Below, one piece after another: positions 56,391 to 64,000 of a DNA stretch of 64,000 bases (position 1 is the first letter of the stretch; each line of letters starts with the position of its first letter). Both the position numbers and the translations under genes were made by a program. The notes below the pieces were generated by a model that did not search any database, was not told the DNA's origin, and saw only the letters and a program-made list of their open reading frames with translations. The stretch comes from Sandaracinaceae bacterium (lineage in GTDB: Bacteria; Myxococcota_A; Polyangia; Polyangiales; Sandaracinaceae): assembly GCA_019637095.1 (NCBI GenBank), contig JAHBWG010000032.1, forward strand, positions 27,906-91,905. Direction: 5' to 3'.

Positions 56391-57634
56391 GCGCGCTCGT
56401 GGACGAGCGCCTCGAGGCGGCGCAGCGCCTCCTCGAGCACGGGCAGCGACGGGCCGAACGAGAAGCGCACGTGGTTGCGGAACCGGCTCGCGCGCCCGCC
56501 ACGGCGCTGCCCCGGATCGACGTCGAAGAACGCCCCCGGCACGACGATCACCTTGCGGTCGAGCGCCGCCTCGAACAGCTCCTGCCCGGTGCGCAGCCCC
56601 TCGGGCAGATCGCTCAGGTCGCCCCACGCGTAGAACGTGCCCTCGGGCTCGAGGTCGAAGCGCACGCCGATGCGGCGCAGGCCCGCGAGGAGCGTCGCGC
56701 GCTTCCTCGAGAACGTCGTGCGGATCGCGCGCGCCTCCTGCGCGGCGAGGCCCGGCTCGAGCAGCGGGATCGCCGCGCGTTGCATCGGGCGCGACGGGCC
56801 GCCGTCGAGGAACGAGCCGGCGCTGCCGAGCGCCGCGATGACCTCCTTGGGCCCGAGCGTCCAGCACACGCGCCACCCGGGGTAGCGCCAGTTCTTGGTG
56901 AGCCCGTCGAAGAGCACGACCGGGTCCGAGTCGACGTCCTCGACGTACGCGGCGGCGCTCACGCCGCCCTCGCCCTTCCAGACGTAGTGCGAGTAGAACT
57001 CGTCGAAGAGCATCGCGCAGTCGAGCTCGCGCGCGAGCGCGCACCACGCGGCGAGCTCGGCGTCGCGCACCACCTTGCCCGTCGGGTTGCACGGGTTGCT
57101 CATCAACAGCCCGCCGAGCCCGCGGCCGAGCACCTCGCGGCGCAGCTCGCGGATCGAGAAGTCGTAGCCGCGCTCCGGGTCGAGCAGGATCGGGATCGGC
57201 GTGAAGCGCCGGAACACGTCGAGCAGCTCCTCGTACGCCGTGTAGTCCGGCAGGAAGTGCCCGATGTGGACGGGCCCGATCGCGGCGCACGCGCGCATCA
57301 CCGACACCCGGCCGCCGCCGCCGATCGCGACGTTCTCCGCCGAGTACTGGCTCGGCATCCCGCGGCGGTAGCGCTCGTTGTAGAAGCTCGCGACCGCCTC
57401 GCGCAGCTCCCATAGGCCGGCGACCGGCGAGTACTCCTGATCCTCGTGCCGGATCTCCACGTAGGAGATGCGGTCCGGCGCGCCCTCGAGCGGCCCGGTC
57501 TCGGGCTGGCCTTGGCCGAGGTTGCACCACTCGGGATCGCTTCCGTCGTAGCCGCGCTCCGCCGCCTGCGCGGTGACGTAGATGACGCCGGTGCGCGGGA
57601 CGTGCCGGAAGGCGGACGGTCGTTTCGATGGCAT
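56387..57634 (-). CDS. Class I/II pyridoxal-phosphate aminotransferase
   Basis: 415 residues from the ATG at 57634. PLP-fold elements are NLGQGQPETGPLEGAPD, YSPVAGLWELREAVASFYNE, IGGGGRVSVMRAC, DYTAYEELLDVF, MSNPCNPTGKVV, CAMLFDEFYSHYVW and the lysine in DGLTKNWRYPGWRV, with RNHVRFSFG supplying the substrate-carboxylate Arg. It should transfer amino groups between an amino acid and a 2-oxo acid; the specific pair is not evident. It leads a three-gene unit with the glycoside hydrolase and thioesterase and is divergent from a lipoprotein gene, 87 bases away. Confidence 0.93.
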   Translation of the reverse strand: MPSKRPSAFRHVPRTGVIYVTAQAAERGYDGSDPEWCNLGQGQPETGPLEGAPDRISYVEIRHEDQEYSPVAGLWELREAVASFYNERYRRGMPSQYSAENVAIGGGGRVSVMRACAAIGPVHIGHFLPDYTAYEELLDVFRRFTPIPILLDPERGYDFSIRELRREVLGRGLGGLLMSNPCNPTGKVVRDAELAAWCALARELDCAMLFDEFYSHYVWKGEGGVSAAAYVEDVDSDPVVLFDGLTKNWRYPGWRVCWTLGPKEVIAALGSAGSFLDGGPSRPMQRAAIPLLEPGLAAQEARAIRTTFSRKRATLLAGLRRIGVRFDLEPEGTFYAWGDLSDLPEGLRTGQELFEAALDRKVIVVPGAFFDVDPGQRRGGRASRFRNHVRFSFGPSLPVLEEALRRLEALVHERA

Positions 57635-57721
57635 CGGGGCGCGCACCTTAGCAGGGCGGCGGCGGCGTGGCCGGAGCGGCTCGCAAGACACTCCAACCTG
57701 AGTTACTCTTCTCGCACCGTC

Positions 57722-58678
57722 ATGCGCTGCGCCCTCTTCGCCGCCCTCGCCCTCGGCTGTGCCTCGAACCCGATGATGACCGACGCGGGCCGCGACGCCG
57801 GCGAACCGCCGGACGCGGCGGTCGCCTTCCGCGACGCGGGCGCGATGGACGACGCGGGCGCGATGGACGCGGGCGGCATGGACGCGGGCGCCACCGATGC
57901 GGGGGGCATGGACGCGGGGGGCATGGACGCGGCCACGGACGCGGGCGCCACCGACGCGGGCGCCACCGACGCGGGCGCCACCGACGCGGGCGCCACCGAC
58001 GCGGGCGCCACCGACGCGGGCGCCACCGACGCGGGCGCCGGCACCTGCCCGCTGCACCACCCCGGGCACACGATCGCGCTCGACGGAACGGGCGACCTCG
58101 ACGCCTTCCCCGCGGCGCAGCGCCTGCTCGCCGGCGGCTCGGTCGGCACCGACGACACGTACGGCATCACGTGGGACCGCGACTTCCTCTACGTCGCGCT
58201 GCGCTCGCCGGTCTTCGCCGACGGCTTCCGCCCGCTCCACGTCTACCTCGAGGTGCGGCCCGCGCTGAGCGCCGCGGCCCCGTCCACCGGCAAGTCCTAC
58301 GACGCGCTCGTCGCGCGGCTCCCGTTCGCCGCGACCCACCTCGTCGCGGTGCGTCGCACGTCGATGGGCGGCGACGGCGTCGACTACAACGGCGTTTACG
58401 CCGCGAGCGACTGGAACACGCGCACGCTCCCGCTGCGCGCCGGGATGGAGGTCTTCTTCGAGGGCACCGGCGCCGTCGCCGTCCGCGTCCCGTGGACCGC
58501 GCTCGGCTGCGCCGCGCGCGTGCGCCTCACCGCGCACGTCGTCAACGGCCCCGTCGCCGGCAACGAGTGGAAGGACTTCATCCCGCTCGCCGCGACCCCG
58601 TGGGTCGCGCCGGGCGGCACCCACTTCGAGATCGACCTCGACGACACGCCCGCGGTCTCGGGCTGGGTCGAGCGCTGA
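57722..58678 (+). CDS. Lipoprotein with DAGAT repeat linker and carbohydrate-binding-like domain
   Basis: 318 residues, ATG at 57722. Short signal peptide with lipobox ALGC. A very long Asp-Ala-Gly linker (to about residue 108) contains six exact 15-base repeats. The C-terminal 200 residues form a beta-rich domain (TIALDGTGDLDAFPAAQRLL, YGITWDRDFLYVALRSPVFA, LHVYLEVRPAL, FFEGTGAVAVRVPWTALGCA, FEIDLDD) resembling the DOMON/CBM9-like fold seen in secreted Myxococcota proteins. It may bind sugars or haem-like ligands; this is inference. Divergent from the aminotransferase operon. Confidence 0.78.
   Translation: MRCALFAALALGCASNPMMTDAGRDAGEPPDAAVAFRDAGAMDDAGAMDAGGMDAGATDAGGMDAGGMDAATDAGATDAGATDAGATDAGATDAGATDAGATDAGAGTCPLHHPGHTIALDGTGDLDAFPAAQRLLAGGSVGTDDTYGITWDRDFLYVALRSPVFADGFRPLHVYLEVRPALSAAAPSTGKSYDALVARLPFAATHLVAVRRTSMGGDGVDYNGVYAASDWNTRTLPLRAGMEVFFEGTGAVAVRVPWTALGCAARVRLTAHVVNGPVAGNEWKDFIPLAATPWVAPGGTHFEIDLDDTPAVSGWVER
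57941..58045 (+). repeat. 15-bp tandem repeat encoding the DAGAT linker
   Basis: Six perfect copies of GCGGGCGCCACCGAC (57941-58030) and a seventh that differs at its end (58031-58045). Perfect identity between copies suggests recent expansion. Copy-number change keeps the frame and only alters linker length. Confidence 0.95.
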
Positions 58679-58821
58679 TCGCGCGCGCGGTCCCTGCCGC
58701 GACCGGCGCCGTCGCCGCGGCGACGAGCGTCGTCGCACGACCGCCTGGACGGGCTCCGACCTCCGCCCCCGCGCGTGGCACGCGCCGTGGAATCGCTCCG
58801 GGCAAGGAGCGACCCCGTCGG

Positions 58822-59754
58822 GTGTCCGTCCTCGGCGCTGCCCTCCTCGCGTCGGCGTGCGGGGGCGATGATCCGTCCGCCACCGCGCCCGCCGCCCCGA
58901 GCGCGGGCCCGGCGGCCGTCGCCGCGGCGCCCGCGCCGCCTCGACCTCCGCCTCGCTCGCCGGCGCCGCCGACGCGCGGGATGCACACCTCGATGGGGTA
59001 CCTCCAGTGCGACGCGCCCCACCGCTGCCGCCTCTTGCTCGACTCCACCTTCGCGTACGTCACCGTCTACGACCTCGAGCCCGGCGCCGAGGTGCGCGCC
59101 GCCGGCGGTCGCCCCTACACCACGCCCGCGCGCCCGCCGCGCGATCACCGCGGCCGCGCGATGCCGGCGTGGCAAGGGATGCTCGACGCCGCGTTCGAGC
59201 TGAACGACTTCGCCGACCTCCCGGACCGTCCCGCGCCGCCCGTCCCTCCCAACCGTCCGTCGTACCTCGCGGTCGAGGTGACCTACGCGGACGGGACCAC
59301 CGCGGAGGGATCCTTCGAGGTGAGCGCGGCCTTGCTGCCGGCGATCGGGGGCCGCGTCTACCAGCAGATCGTGGACGGACCGATCCCGTGGCCGCGCGAG
59401 GGCACCGGGCGCTCGCTCGTCGTCCTCGTCCCCGGCCGCAAGCCCCGCGTGATCGGCGAGGCCACGCAGTGGGGCGACGTCGGGCGCGTCGCGCTCATCG
59501 CCGACCGCCGCACGCGCACGCGCAGCTGCGGCACGTACGGCAACGCCTCCGCGCGCACCCGCGTGCAGGTGCGCGCCTCCGACGAGACGTGGCGCGTGTT
59601 CGACCGTCGCACCGGCGCGCGCCTCGCGGAGCGCGTGTTCAGCGCCGAGATGCCTGCGTGTCCGGACGCGACGAGCTCGAACGTCGCCGCCGAGGCCTCG
59701 CCGTCTCGCGAGGAGATCTTCGCGTGGCTCGAGGGCCTGCCTGCGGACGCGTGA
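58822..59754 (+). CDS. Hypothetical lipoprotein
   Basis: 310 residues from the GTG at 58822. The hydrophobic core and lipobox LLASAC sit very close to the start, without the usual basic residues. The frame upstream is open and Arg/Lys-rich, so the true start may be earlier, but no good ribosome-binding site is seen there. A Pro/Ala linker follows. The rest mixes strands and helices: MHTSMGYLQCDAPHRCRLLL, SYLAVEVTYADGTTAEGSFE, GRVALIADRRTRTRSCGTYG and RTRVQVRASDETWRVFDRRT. A pair of Cys residues in the first segment may form a disulfide. No family is recognised. Confidence 0.68.
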   Translation: MSVLGAALLASACGGDDPSATAPAAPSAGPAAVAAAPAPPRPPPRSPAPPTRGMHTSMGYLQCDAPHRCRLLLDSTFAYVTVYDLEPGAEVRAAGGRPYTTPARPPRDHRGRAMPAWQGMLDAAFELNDFADLPDRPAPPVPPNRPSYLAVEVTYADGTTAEGSFEVSAALLPAIGGRVYQQIVDGPIPWPREGTGRSLVVLVPGRKPRVIGEATQWGDVGRVALIADRRTRTRSCGTYGNASARTRVQVRASDETWRVFDRRTGARLAERVFSAEMPACPDATSSNVAAEASPSREEIFAWLEGLPADA

Positions 59755-59925
59755 GCGCCGGCGCGTGACGGCGACGGGCGAGGCAGACGACGGCCGCCGT
59801 CACGCGGGCGCGTCGCGAGGTGCTCGAGCGCCGGCGAGCGCGGCGCGCGCGCGAGGCACGCGGCCTGCGTAGCGGCGAGTCGGCCCGCCCGCGCGGTGTG
59901 GGACGGACCCGACATGGAGGCGTGG

Positions 59926-60357
59926 ATGAGCGTACGTTGGATGGGTTGGTCGTTCGTGCTGGTGCTCGCGGGGTGCGCGAGCGACCTGCCGGGCGAGGGC
60001 ATGGCGTGCACGAGCGCCAACCGCTGCGCCGAAGGCCTCGACTGCGTCGCCGACGCGAGCGACGCGCCGCGGTGCATGCGCAGGTGCGCGGCGGGCACCG
60101 GCGTCTGCGACGACGGGCTCGCGTGCCTCGAGCTCACCACGGGGAGTGGCGGCGTGTGCTGGCTCGGCGGGACGACCGCGCTCGGCGCGGCGTGCAGCGG
60201 CGGGCGTCAGTGCGCGCCGGGCGGCGTCTGCGTGCGTCCCGCGGCGGGCGCGGACAGCGTCTGCGCGCAGGCGTGCTCGCCGCCGGCGACGACCTACTGC
60301 GAGGCGGGAGAGCGCTGCGCGGAGCTCGCCTCGGGGGGCGGGTACTGCGCGCCCTGA
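59926..60357 (+). CDS. Small Cys-rich lipoprotein
   Basis: 143 residues from the ATG at 59926, which has GGAGG five bases upstream; ATG at 59914 is the alternative. Signal peptide and lipobox VLAGC. The mature part carries about fourteen cysteines in three similar modules (CTSANRCAEGLDCVADASDA, CMRRCAAGTGVCDDGLAC, CSGGRQCAPGGVC, CAQACSPPATTYCEAGERCA). This resembles the small Cys-rich modules of other Myxococcota surface proteins. It converges on the kinase gene with a 15-base gap. The preceding 170 bases show no gene. Confidence 0.78.
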   Translation: MSVRWMGWSFVLVLAGCASDLPGEGMACTSANRCAEGLDCVADASDAPRCMRRCAAGTGVCDDGLACLELTTGSGGVCWLGGTTALGAACSGGRQCAPGGVCVRPAAGADSVCAQACSPPATTYCEAGERCAELASGGGYCAP

Positions 60358-60372
60358 GGCGAGCCGTGTCGA

Positions 60373-61614
60373 TCAGGGGCGCGGCGCGCTCGGCGTCGCC
60401 GGCTCGGTGGGCGCGCGCGGCCGCGTGACCACCCAGCCGACGACGGCGAGCGACGCGAGGATCACGAGCACGCTGAGCCACACGAGCAGGCGTCCGCCCC
60501 GGCCCCGCTTGCCGAGCAGCTCCTCGGTGTCCTCGTCGGCCTCGACCGCGAGCGCCATCGCGCGCAGCTCCGCGCTCCCGTTGGCGCGGTGGTCCTCGAC
60601 CTCGTCCTCGTCCGGCTCGCTCGCCTTGCGGCGCAGCGTCGGCGGCCGTCGATCGAGCGGCGGGTCCGCGTCGACGAGATCCGGGACGAGCCGGCGCAGC
60701 TCGGCCGCCACGTCCGAGGGGCGCAGGCGGTAGCCGGCGCGCGCGTTGAACGCGTCGAGGTCGGCCTGCAGCGCGTCGGCGCTCGGATAGCGCTCGTCGC
60801 GCTCCTTCGCGAGCGCGCGCGCCAGGATCCGATCGAGATCGTCCGACAGCTCGGGCACGAGCTCGCGCGCCGAGGGCACCTCTGGGTCGAGCACGATCGC
60901 GGCGACCGTCTCGTACTCGCTCGCGCGGCTGTAGATGTTCGTGCCGGTCAGCGCCTCGAACATGCTCACGCCGAGCGAGAACACGTCGCTGCGCCCGTCG
61001 AGCGCGAGCCCCTGGTACTGCTCTGGAGAGATGTAAGCGAACTTGCCCTTCAGGTTGCCCGCCTCGGTCTTGTGCTTGCGCTCCGTCGCCGCCGCGGCGA
61101 CCCCGAAGTCGAGCAGCTTCGTCACCCCGTCGAAGCCCACCATCACGTTCTCGGGGTTCACGTCGCGGTGCACGATCGCGAGCGGCTTCCCGGACGCGTC
61201 GACGCACGTGTGCGCGTGGTGCAGCGCCCCCGCGACGTCGGCGAACACCTGCGCCACGAACGGCACCGGCAGCGGACCGCCGGCGCGATCGATCAGCTCG
61301 CGCACCGACACGCCGCGCACCCACTCCATCGCGAGGAAGAAGCGCCCGTCGTCGTCGCCGAACTCGTAGATCGGACAGATGTGCGGGTGCGACAGGTTCA
61401 TGCAGAGCTTCGCCTCGTGCACGAACATCTCGACCATCCGCTCGTCGTCGGTCATGTGCGGCAGGATCCGCTTGATCACCACGTGCCGATGCACGGTGTG
61501 CGGGCCGCTCTCGCGCGCGAGGAAGATCTCCGCCATCCCGCCCGACGCGAGCCGACCGATCACGTCGTAGCGCCCGATCTTCGCGATCGGCTCGAGGTCG
61601 GCGAGGTTCCGCAC
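60373..61614 (-). CDS. Tail-anchored Ser/Thr protein kinase with HRDVN catalytic loop
   Basis: 413 residues from the GTG at 61614. The kinase domain covers about residues 15-285: RLASGGMAEIFLA, VVIKRILPH, ICPIYEFGDDDGRFFLAMEW, the catalytic loop IVHRDVNPENVMVGFDG, LLDFGVAAAAT and AYISPEQYQG. The lysine that normally follows HRD is Asn here, a substitution frequent in myxobacterial kinases, and the catalytic Asp is kept. A Pro/charged linker leads to a single hydrophobic helix at about 375-395 (LLVWLSVLVILASLAVVGWV) and a tail of about 20 residues. It is divergent from dam by 109 bases. The partner is unknown. Confidence 0.92.
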   Translation of the reverse strand: MRNLADLEPIAKIGRYDVIGRLASGGMAEIFLARESGPHTVHRHVVIKRILPHMTDDERMVEMFVHEAKLCMNLSHPHICPIYEFGDDDGRFFLAMEWVRGVSVRELIDRAGGPLPVPFVAQVFADVAGALHHAHTCVDASGKPLAIVHRDVNPENVMVGFDGVTKLLDFGVAAAATERKHKTEAGNLKGKFAYISPEQYQGLALDGRSDVFSLGVSMFEALTGTNIYSRASEYETVAAIVLDPEVPSARELVPELSDDLDRILARALAKERDERYPSADALQADLDAFNARAGYRLRPSDVAAELRRLVPDLVDADPPLDRRPPTLRRKASEPDEDEVEDHRANGSAELRAMALAVEADEDTEELLGKRGRGGRLLVWLSVLVILASLAVVGWVVTRPRAPTEPATPSAPRP

Positions 61615-61723
61615 GGCGCAGACAGGATAGCCCGCCTCGCCCGAGATCGTTGAGAACGCGGCGCGCCCCCGCGCGGCTCGCCGGTTTCTTCGGCTGTAGG
61701 TATGTGTCGGATAGTGTCGGCGC

Positions 61724-62581
61724 ATGTCCGCCACCGCCGCCTCGATCGCGCGCCTCGCGCCTGCCGTTCGTCCCTCGCCGTTCGTGAAGTGGGTCGGCGG
61801 CAAGGGCCGCCTCCTCTCGCAGCTCCTGCCGATGTTGCCGCCGGGGGTCGAGCGCATGCGGCACGTCGAGCCGTTCATGGGTGGCGCCGCCATGTTCTTC
61901 GAGCGGCGGCCGGAGCGCGCGCTCCTCTGCGACGTCAACGGCGCGCTCGTCGAGACGTACGGCTTGGTCCGCGATCGGGTCGAGGAGGTCATCGCGAAGC
62001 TCGCACCGCTCGCCCGCGAGCACGACGCCGACGCGTACTACCGCGTCCGCGAGCGCTACAACCGAGGCGCCGCCCGCGGCCCGGAGCGCGCGGCCATGTT
62101 CATCTACCTCAACAAGACTTGCTTCAACGGCTTGCACCGCGTGAACCGCCGCGGCGAGTTCAACGTCCCCGCGGGCCGCTACGTGCGACCGCGCATCCTC
62201 GACGCCGAGGGCCTACGCGCCGCGAGCGCCGCCCTCGCCTCCGCCGAGCTCGTCGAGGACGGATTCGAATCGCTCCTGTCGCGCGCGCGCCCCGGTGACT
62301 TCGTCTACCTCGACCCGCCGTACGAGCCCGTCTCGCGCACCGCGAGCTTCACCGCGTACGCCAAGGGTGGGTTCGACCAGGTCGCGCAGACCCGCCTGCG
62401 CGACGTGTTCGACGAGCTCACCCGCCGAGGCGCCCGCTGCATGCTCTCGAACAGCGACGTCCCCTTCATCCGCGACCTCTACCGCGCGTACCGCATCGAC
62501 GTCGTCAGCGCCGCGCGCGCCGTGAACTGCGACGCCGCGGGCCGCGGTAAGGTCGACGAGGTCGTCGTCCGCAACTACTGA
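61724..62581 (+). CDS. dam: Dam-type DNA adenine-N6 methyltransferase, orphan
   Basis: 285 residues from the ATG at 61724. SAM-binding motif FVKWVGGKGRLLSQLLPM at about residue 21, then VEPFMGGAAMFFERRPERAL, YYRVRERYNRG, FIYLNKTCFNGLHRVNRRGE and the catalytic DPPYEPVSRTASF near residue 195. The end reads NSDVPFIRDLYRAYRIDVV. These are the marks of the Dam/M.EcoRV-type group that methylates GATC or related sites. No restriction enzyme gene is next to it. The sequence specificity cannot be proved from the protein alone. Codon use does not differ from its neighbours. Confidence 0.93.
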   Translation: MSATAASIARLAPAVRPSPFVKWVGGKGRLLSQLLPMLPPGVERMRHVEPFMGGAAMFFERRPERALLCDVNGALVETYGLVRDRVEEVIAKLAPLAREHDADAYYRVRERYNRGAARGPERAAMFIYLNKTCFNGLHRVNRRGEFNVPAGRYVRPRILDAEGLRAASAALASAELVEDGFESLLSRARPGDFVYLDPPYEPVSRTASFTAYAKGGFDQVAQTRLRDVFDELTRRGARCMLSNSDVPFIRDLYRAYRIDVVSAARAVNCDAAGRGKVDEVVVRNY

Positions 62582-62657
62582 CGCGTGCTCGAAGCGCGTC
62601 GGCGTCAGCCGCACGCCGGTGGCGCTCGACAGCTCGTTGGGTCAGGCTCGCGCGGCG

Positions 62658-63636
62658 ATGGCGGGGAACAAGACGGGCGACGAGCCGCACGACCCGCACG
62701 ACCGGCTCGTGCGCGACACGCTCTCGAATCCTCAGAACATCGTGCCTGTCTTGCGCGCGGTGCTCCCTCGCGCCGTCGGCGACGCGCTCGCGCCTGAGCT
62801 CGCTGCGGCGCGAGCCCGGTACGTTCGTCGATCGCGCGAGCGAGGCCCGCACGGACCTGCTGTTCTCCGCCAGGCTCGGCGAGCAACGCGTGCTCGTCTA
62901 CGTCCTGGTCGAGCACCAGAGCCGGCCCGACGCGTACATGCCGCTGCGCATGTACCGCTGCGTCGGGCGCGTGCTCGACGCCCAGGCGCGGCAGCAGCGG
63001 CGCAAGCGGCTGCCGGTCGTCGTGCCGGTCGTGCTCCACCACGGCGCCGGCGGGTGGACCGCGCCGCGGCGGCTCAGCGACCTGTTCGACTGGGATCAGG
63101 AGACGCGCGCGCTGCTCGCGCCCTACGTGCCGGACTTCGAGCTGCTGATCGACGACCTCGTGCGCGTCCCCGAGCTCGAGCTGCTCGCCCGCGAGGGCGC
63201 GCCGATCGGGCGGCTCACCGTTTGGGTGCTGCGCGCGGTGCGCGTCGGCTTCGACCCGGCGCTGATCGGGTGCTGGGCCCAGGAGCTCGATCGCGCCGCC
63301 GAGGGCGATCGGGGAGCGATCCTCCACATCTTGCAGTGTCTTGGGAGCGCCGACGAAGGCGAGGCGGTGATCGACGCGCTGCGGCAGGCGCCGCTGAGCG
63401 AACGCATGCAGGAGGTCGTCATGGGCTACCACAAGAAGTGGCTCGGGCTCGAGGAGGGCATGCAGCAGGGAAATGCAGCAGGGCCGCGCCGAGACCCTCC
63501 TGAAGCTGCTGCGGCTCCGTTTCCGCCGGGTGCCAAGGCCATCGAGCGGCGCGTGCTCGCCGCGAGCCTCGAGGACCTCGACCGCTGGACCGAGCGCGTG
63601 CTCTTCGCCGACTCGCTCGACGACGTCCTGCGCTGA
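62658..63636 (+). pseudogene. Frameshifted Rpn-family (YhgA-like) PD-(D/E)XK nuclease gene
   Basis: The first part, from the ATG at 62658, reads GNKTGDEPHDPHDRLVRDTL, the usual Rpn start. Near 62810-62825 the frame moves on by one: a net extra base, perhaps a 4-base insertion beside GAGCTCGCTGCGG. The next frame then continues with FVDRASEARTDLLFSARLGE, VLVYVLVEHQSRPDAYMPLR and RLPVVVPVVLHHGAGGWTAP, including the core Asp and Glu-x-Gln of the nuclease. About 60 bases near 63472-63533 are again out of frame, with a second pair of compensating shifts around GMQQG. The end ERRVLAASLEDLDRWTERVL matches the family. Rpn proteins are recombination-linked nucleases. The gene looks decayed, or the assembly carries several indels. 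Confidence 0.78.
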
Positions 63637-64000
63637 GCGACCGCGCAGGGCGGCAGCTCGCCGGAGCGGACAGCACCGCGAGCGTGCCCGGGCGCGCCGG
63701 AGGGAGACACGCACGATCCAGCTCCGCGGCGATCGAGCTCGCGGCCGACTTGGCACGATCGCCCTCGGCGACTCACGGGCTGACGAAGGACCGAGTGCTC
63801 GGCGAGGCCGCCACCGCGGCGATCGCCGCGCCGACCGGCGCCAGGTCATCGCGCTCGGCGACTCACGGGCTGACGAAGGGCGGAGTGCTCGGCGAGGCCG
63901 CCACCGCGGCGATCGCCGGGCGATCGGCGCCACGTTCGCCGATCGGCTCTCGTAAGTAGCCGAGATCATTGACGCGCATCTCCGGCACGCCGGTTGACTT
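63637..64000. other. Gene-free stretch with a 90-bp tandem duplication
   Basis: After the broken Rpn gene no credible coding sequence or RNA gene is seen up to the window edge. Short frames on both strands are low-complexity Arg/Ala/Ser-type readings created by the GC content. The content of note is the duplication at 63761-63940. Confidence 0.6.
63761..63940. repeat. 90-bp direct tandem repeat, two copies
   Basis: Copies at 63761-63850 and 63851-63940 share long exact segments (for example CTCGGCGACTCACGGGCTGA starting at 63764 and 63854, and CTCGGCGAGGCCGCCACCGC in each). They differ at a few bases, mainly at the ends and around GGACCGAG versus GGGCGGAG. The copy length is a multiple of three, so it could lie in a coding frame, but no known protein is recognised. 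Confidence 0.85.

Noticed and set aside
62600..64000. Long minus-strand frame opposite the Rpn gene
   Set aside because: It is Arg/Ser/Val-rich antisense; the plus-strand reading matches a known family despite its frameshifts.

Overview
This is a very GC-rich window (well over 70 percent G+C by eye) whose gene content points to a Myxococcota bacterium of the Polyangiales/Sandaracinus type. The pointers are a giant lipoprotein built from DUF4215 Cys-rich repeats, many small lipoproteins with Asp-Ala-Gly linkers after the lipobox, two membrane-anchored Ser/Thr kinases, two ECF sigma/anti-sigma operons, and frequent GTG or TTG starts with 4-base stop/start overlaps. The genus is inferred from style, not from a marker gene. 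I saw no rRNA, tRNA or CRISPR array.

Layout. 1-4.9 kb: a truncated penicillin-binding transpeptidase, an FHA-GGDEF diguanylate cyclase, an APC-type amino acid permease, and a TetR regulator with a fatty acid hydroxylase. 4.9-11.9 kb: two polytopic envelope proteins (GT39-like and YfhO-like), and pgi coupled to an unknown gene that lacks its own stop. 11.9-16.9 kb: a small membrane protein, a PEGA-domain kinase coupled to an SRAP protein, a secreted metallo-beta-lactamase-fold lipoprotein and gpt. 17-25.7 kb: the DUF4215 giant, a CX5R phosphatase, a PhoD phosphatase and further lipoproteins. 25.7-29.4 kb: a tightly overlapped six-gene operon (VWA lipoprotein, ECF sigma, membrane anti-sigma, TPR lipoprotein, two eight-cysteine lipoprotein paralogues). 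29.5-34.9 kb: lipoproteins, a broken methyltransferase/pseudouridine-synthase fusion and an unknown protein.

35-41 kb is mostly housekeeping: pyrD, thyA-folA, a YebC protein, an IS200-type insertion with a start-masking hairpin, a dicarboxylate/amino acid symporter and a chorismate mutase-prephenate dehydrogenase. 41-46 kb carries an overlapping mrfA-mrfB-uma2 operon (helicase, DEDD exonuclease, PD-(D/E)XK-type nuclease), probably for DNA repair. 46-50.5 kb is an operon of an outer-membrane-like protein, an ECF sigma, a FecR-type regulator and a lipoprotein with four copies of an unfamiliar YWDLG repeat. 50.5-54.5 kb holds a CAP-domain lipoprotein, a FolB-cupin fusion, an SDR, a RimK-associated aspartic protease and a RimK ligase carrying a C-terminal RCK domain. 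54.5-64 kb holds a thioesterase/glycoside hydrolase/aminotransferase operon, three more lipoproteins, a second kinase divergent from an orphan Dam methylase, a frameshifted Rpn nuclease gene and a 90-bp tandem duplication at the right edge.

The best candidates for something undescribed are the six-gene VWA-sigma-lipoprotein operon, the YWDLG-repeat lipoprotein behind its own sigma/anti-sigma pair, the mrfAB-uma2 linkage, and the two fusions (FolB-cupin; RumA/TrmA-like methyltransferase with RluA).
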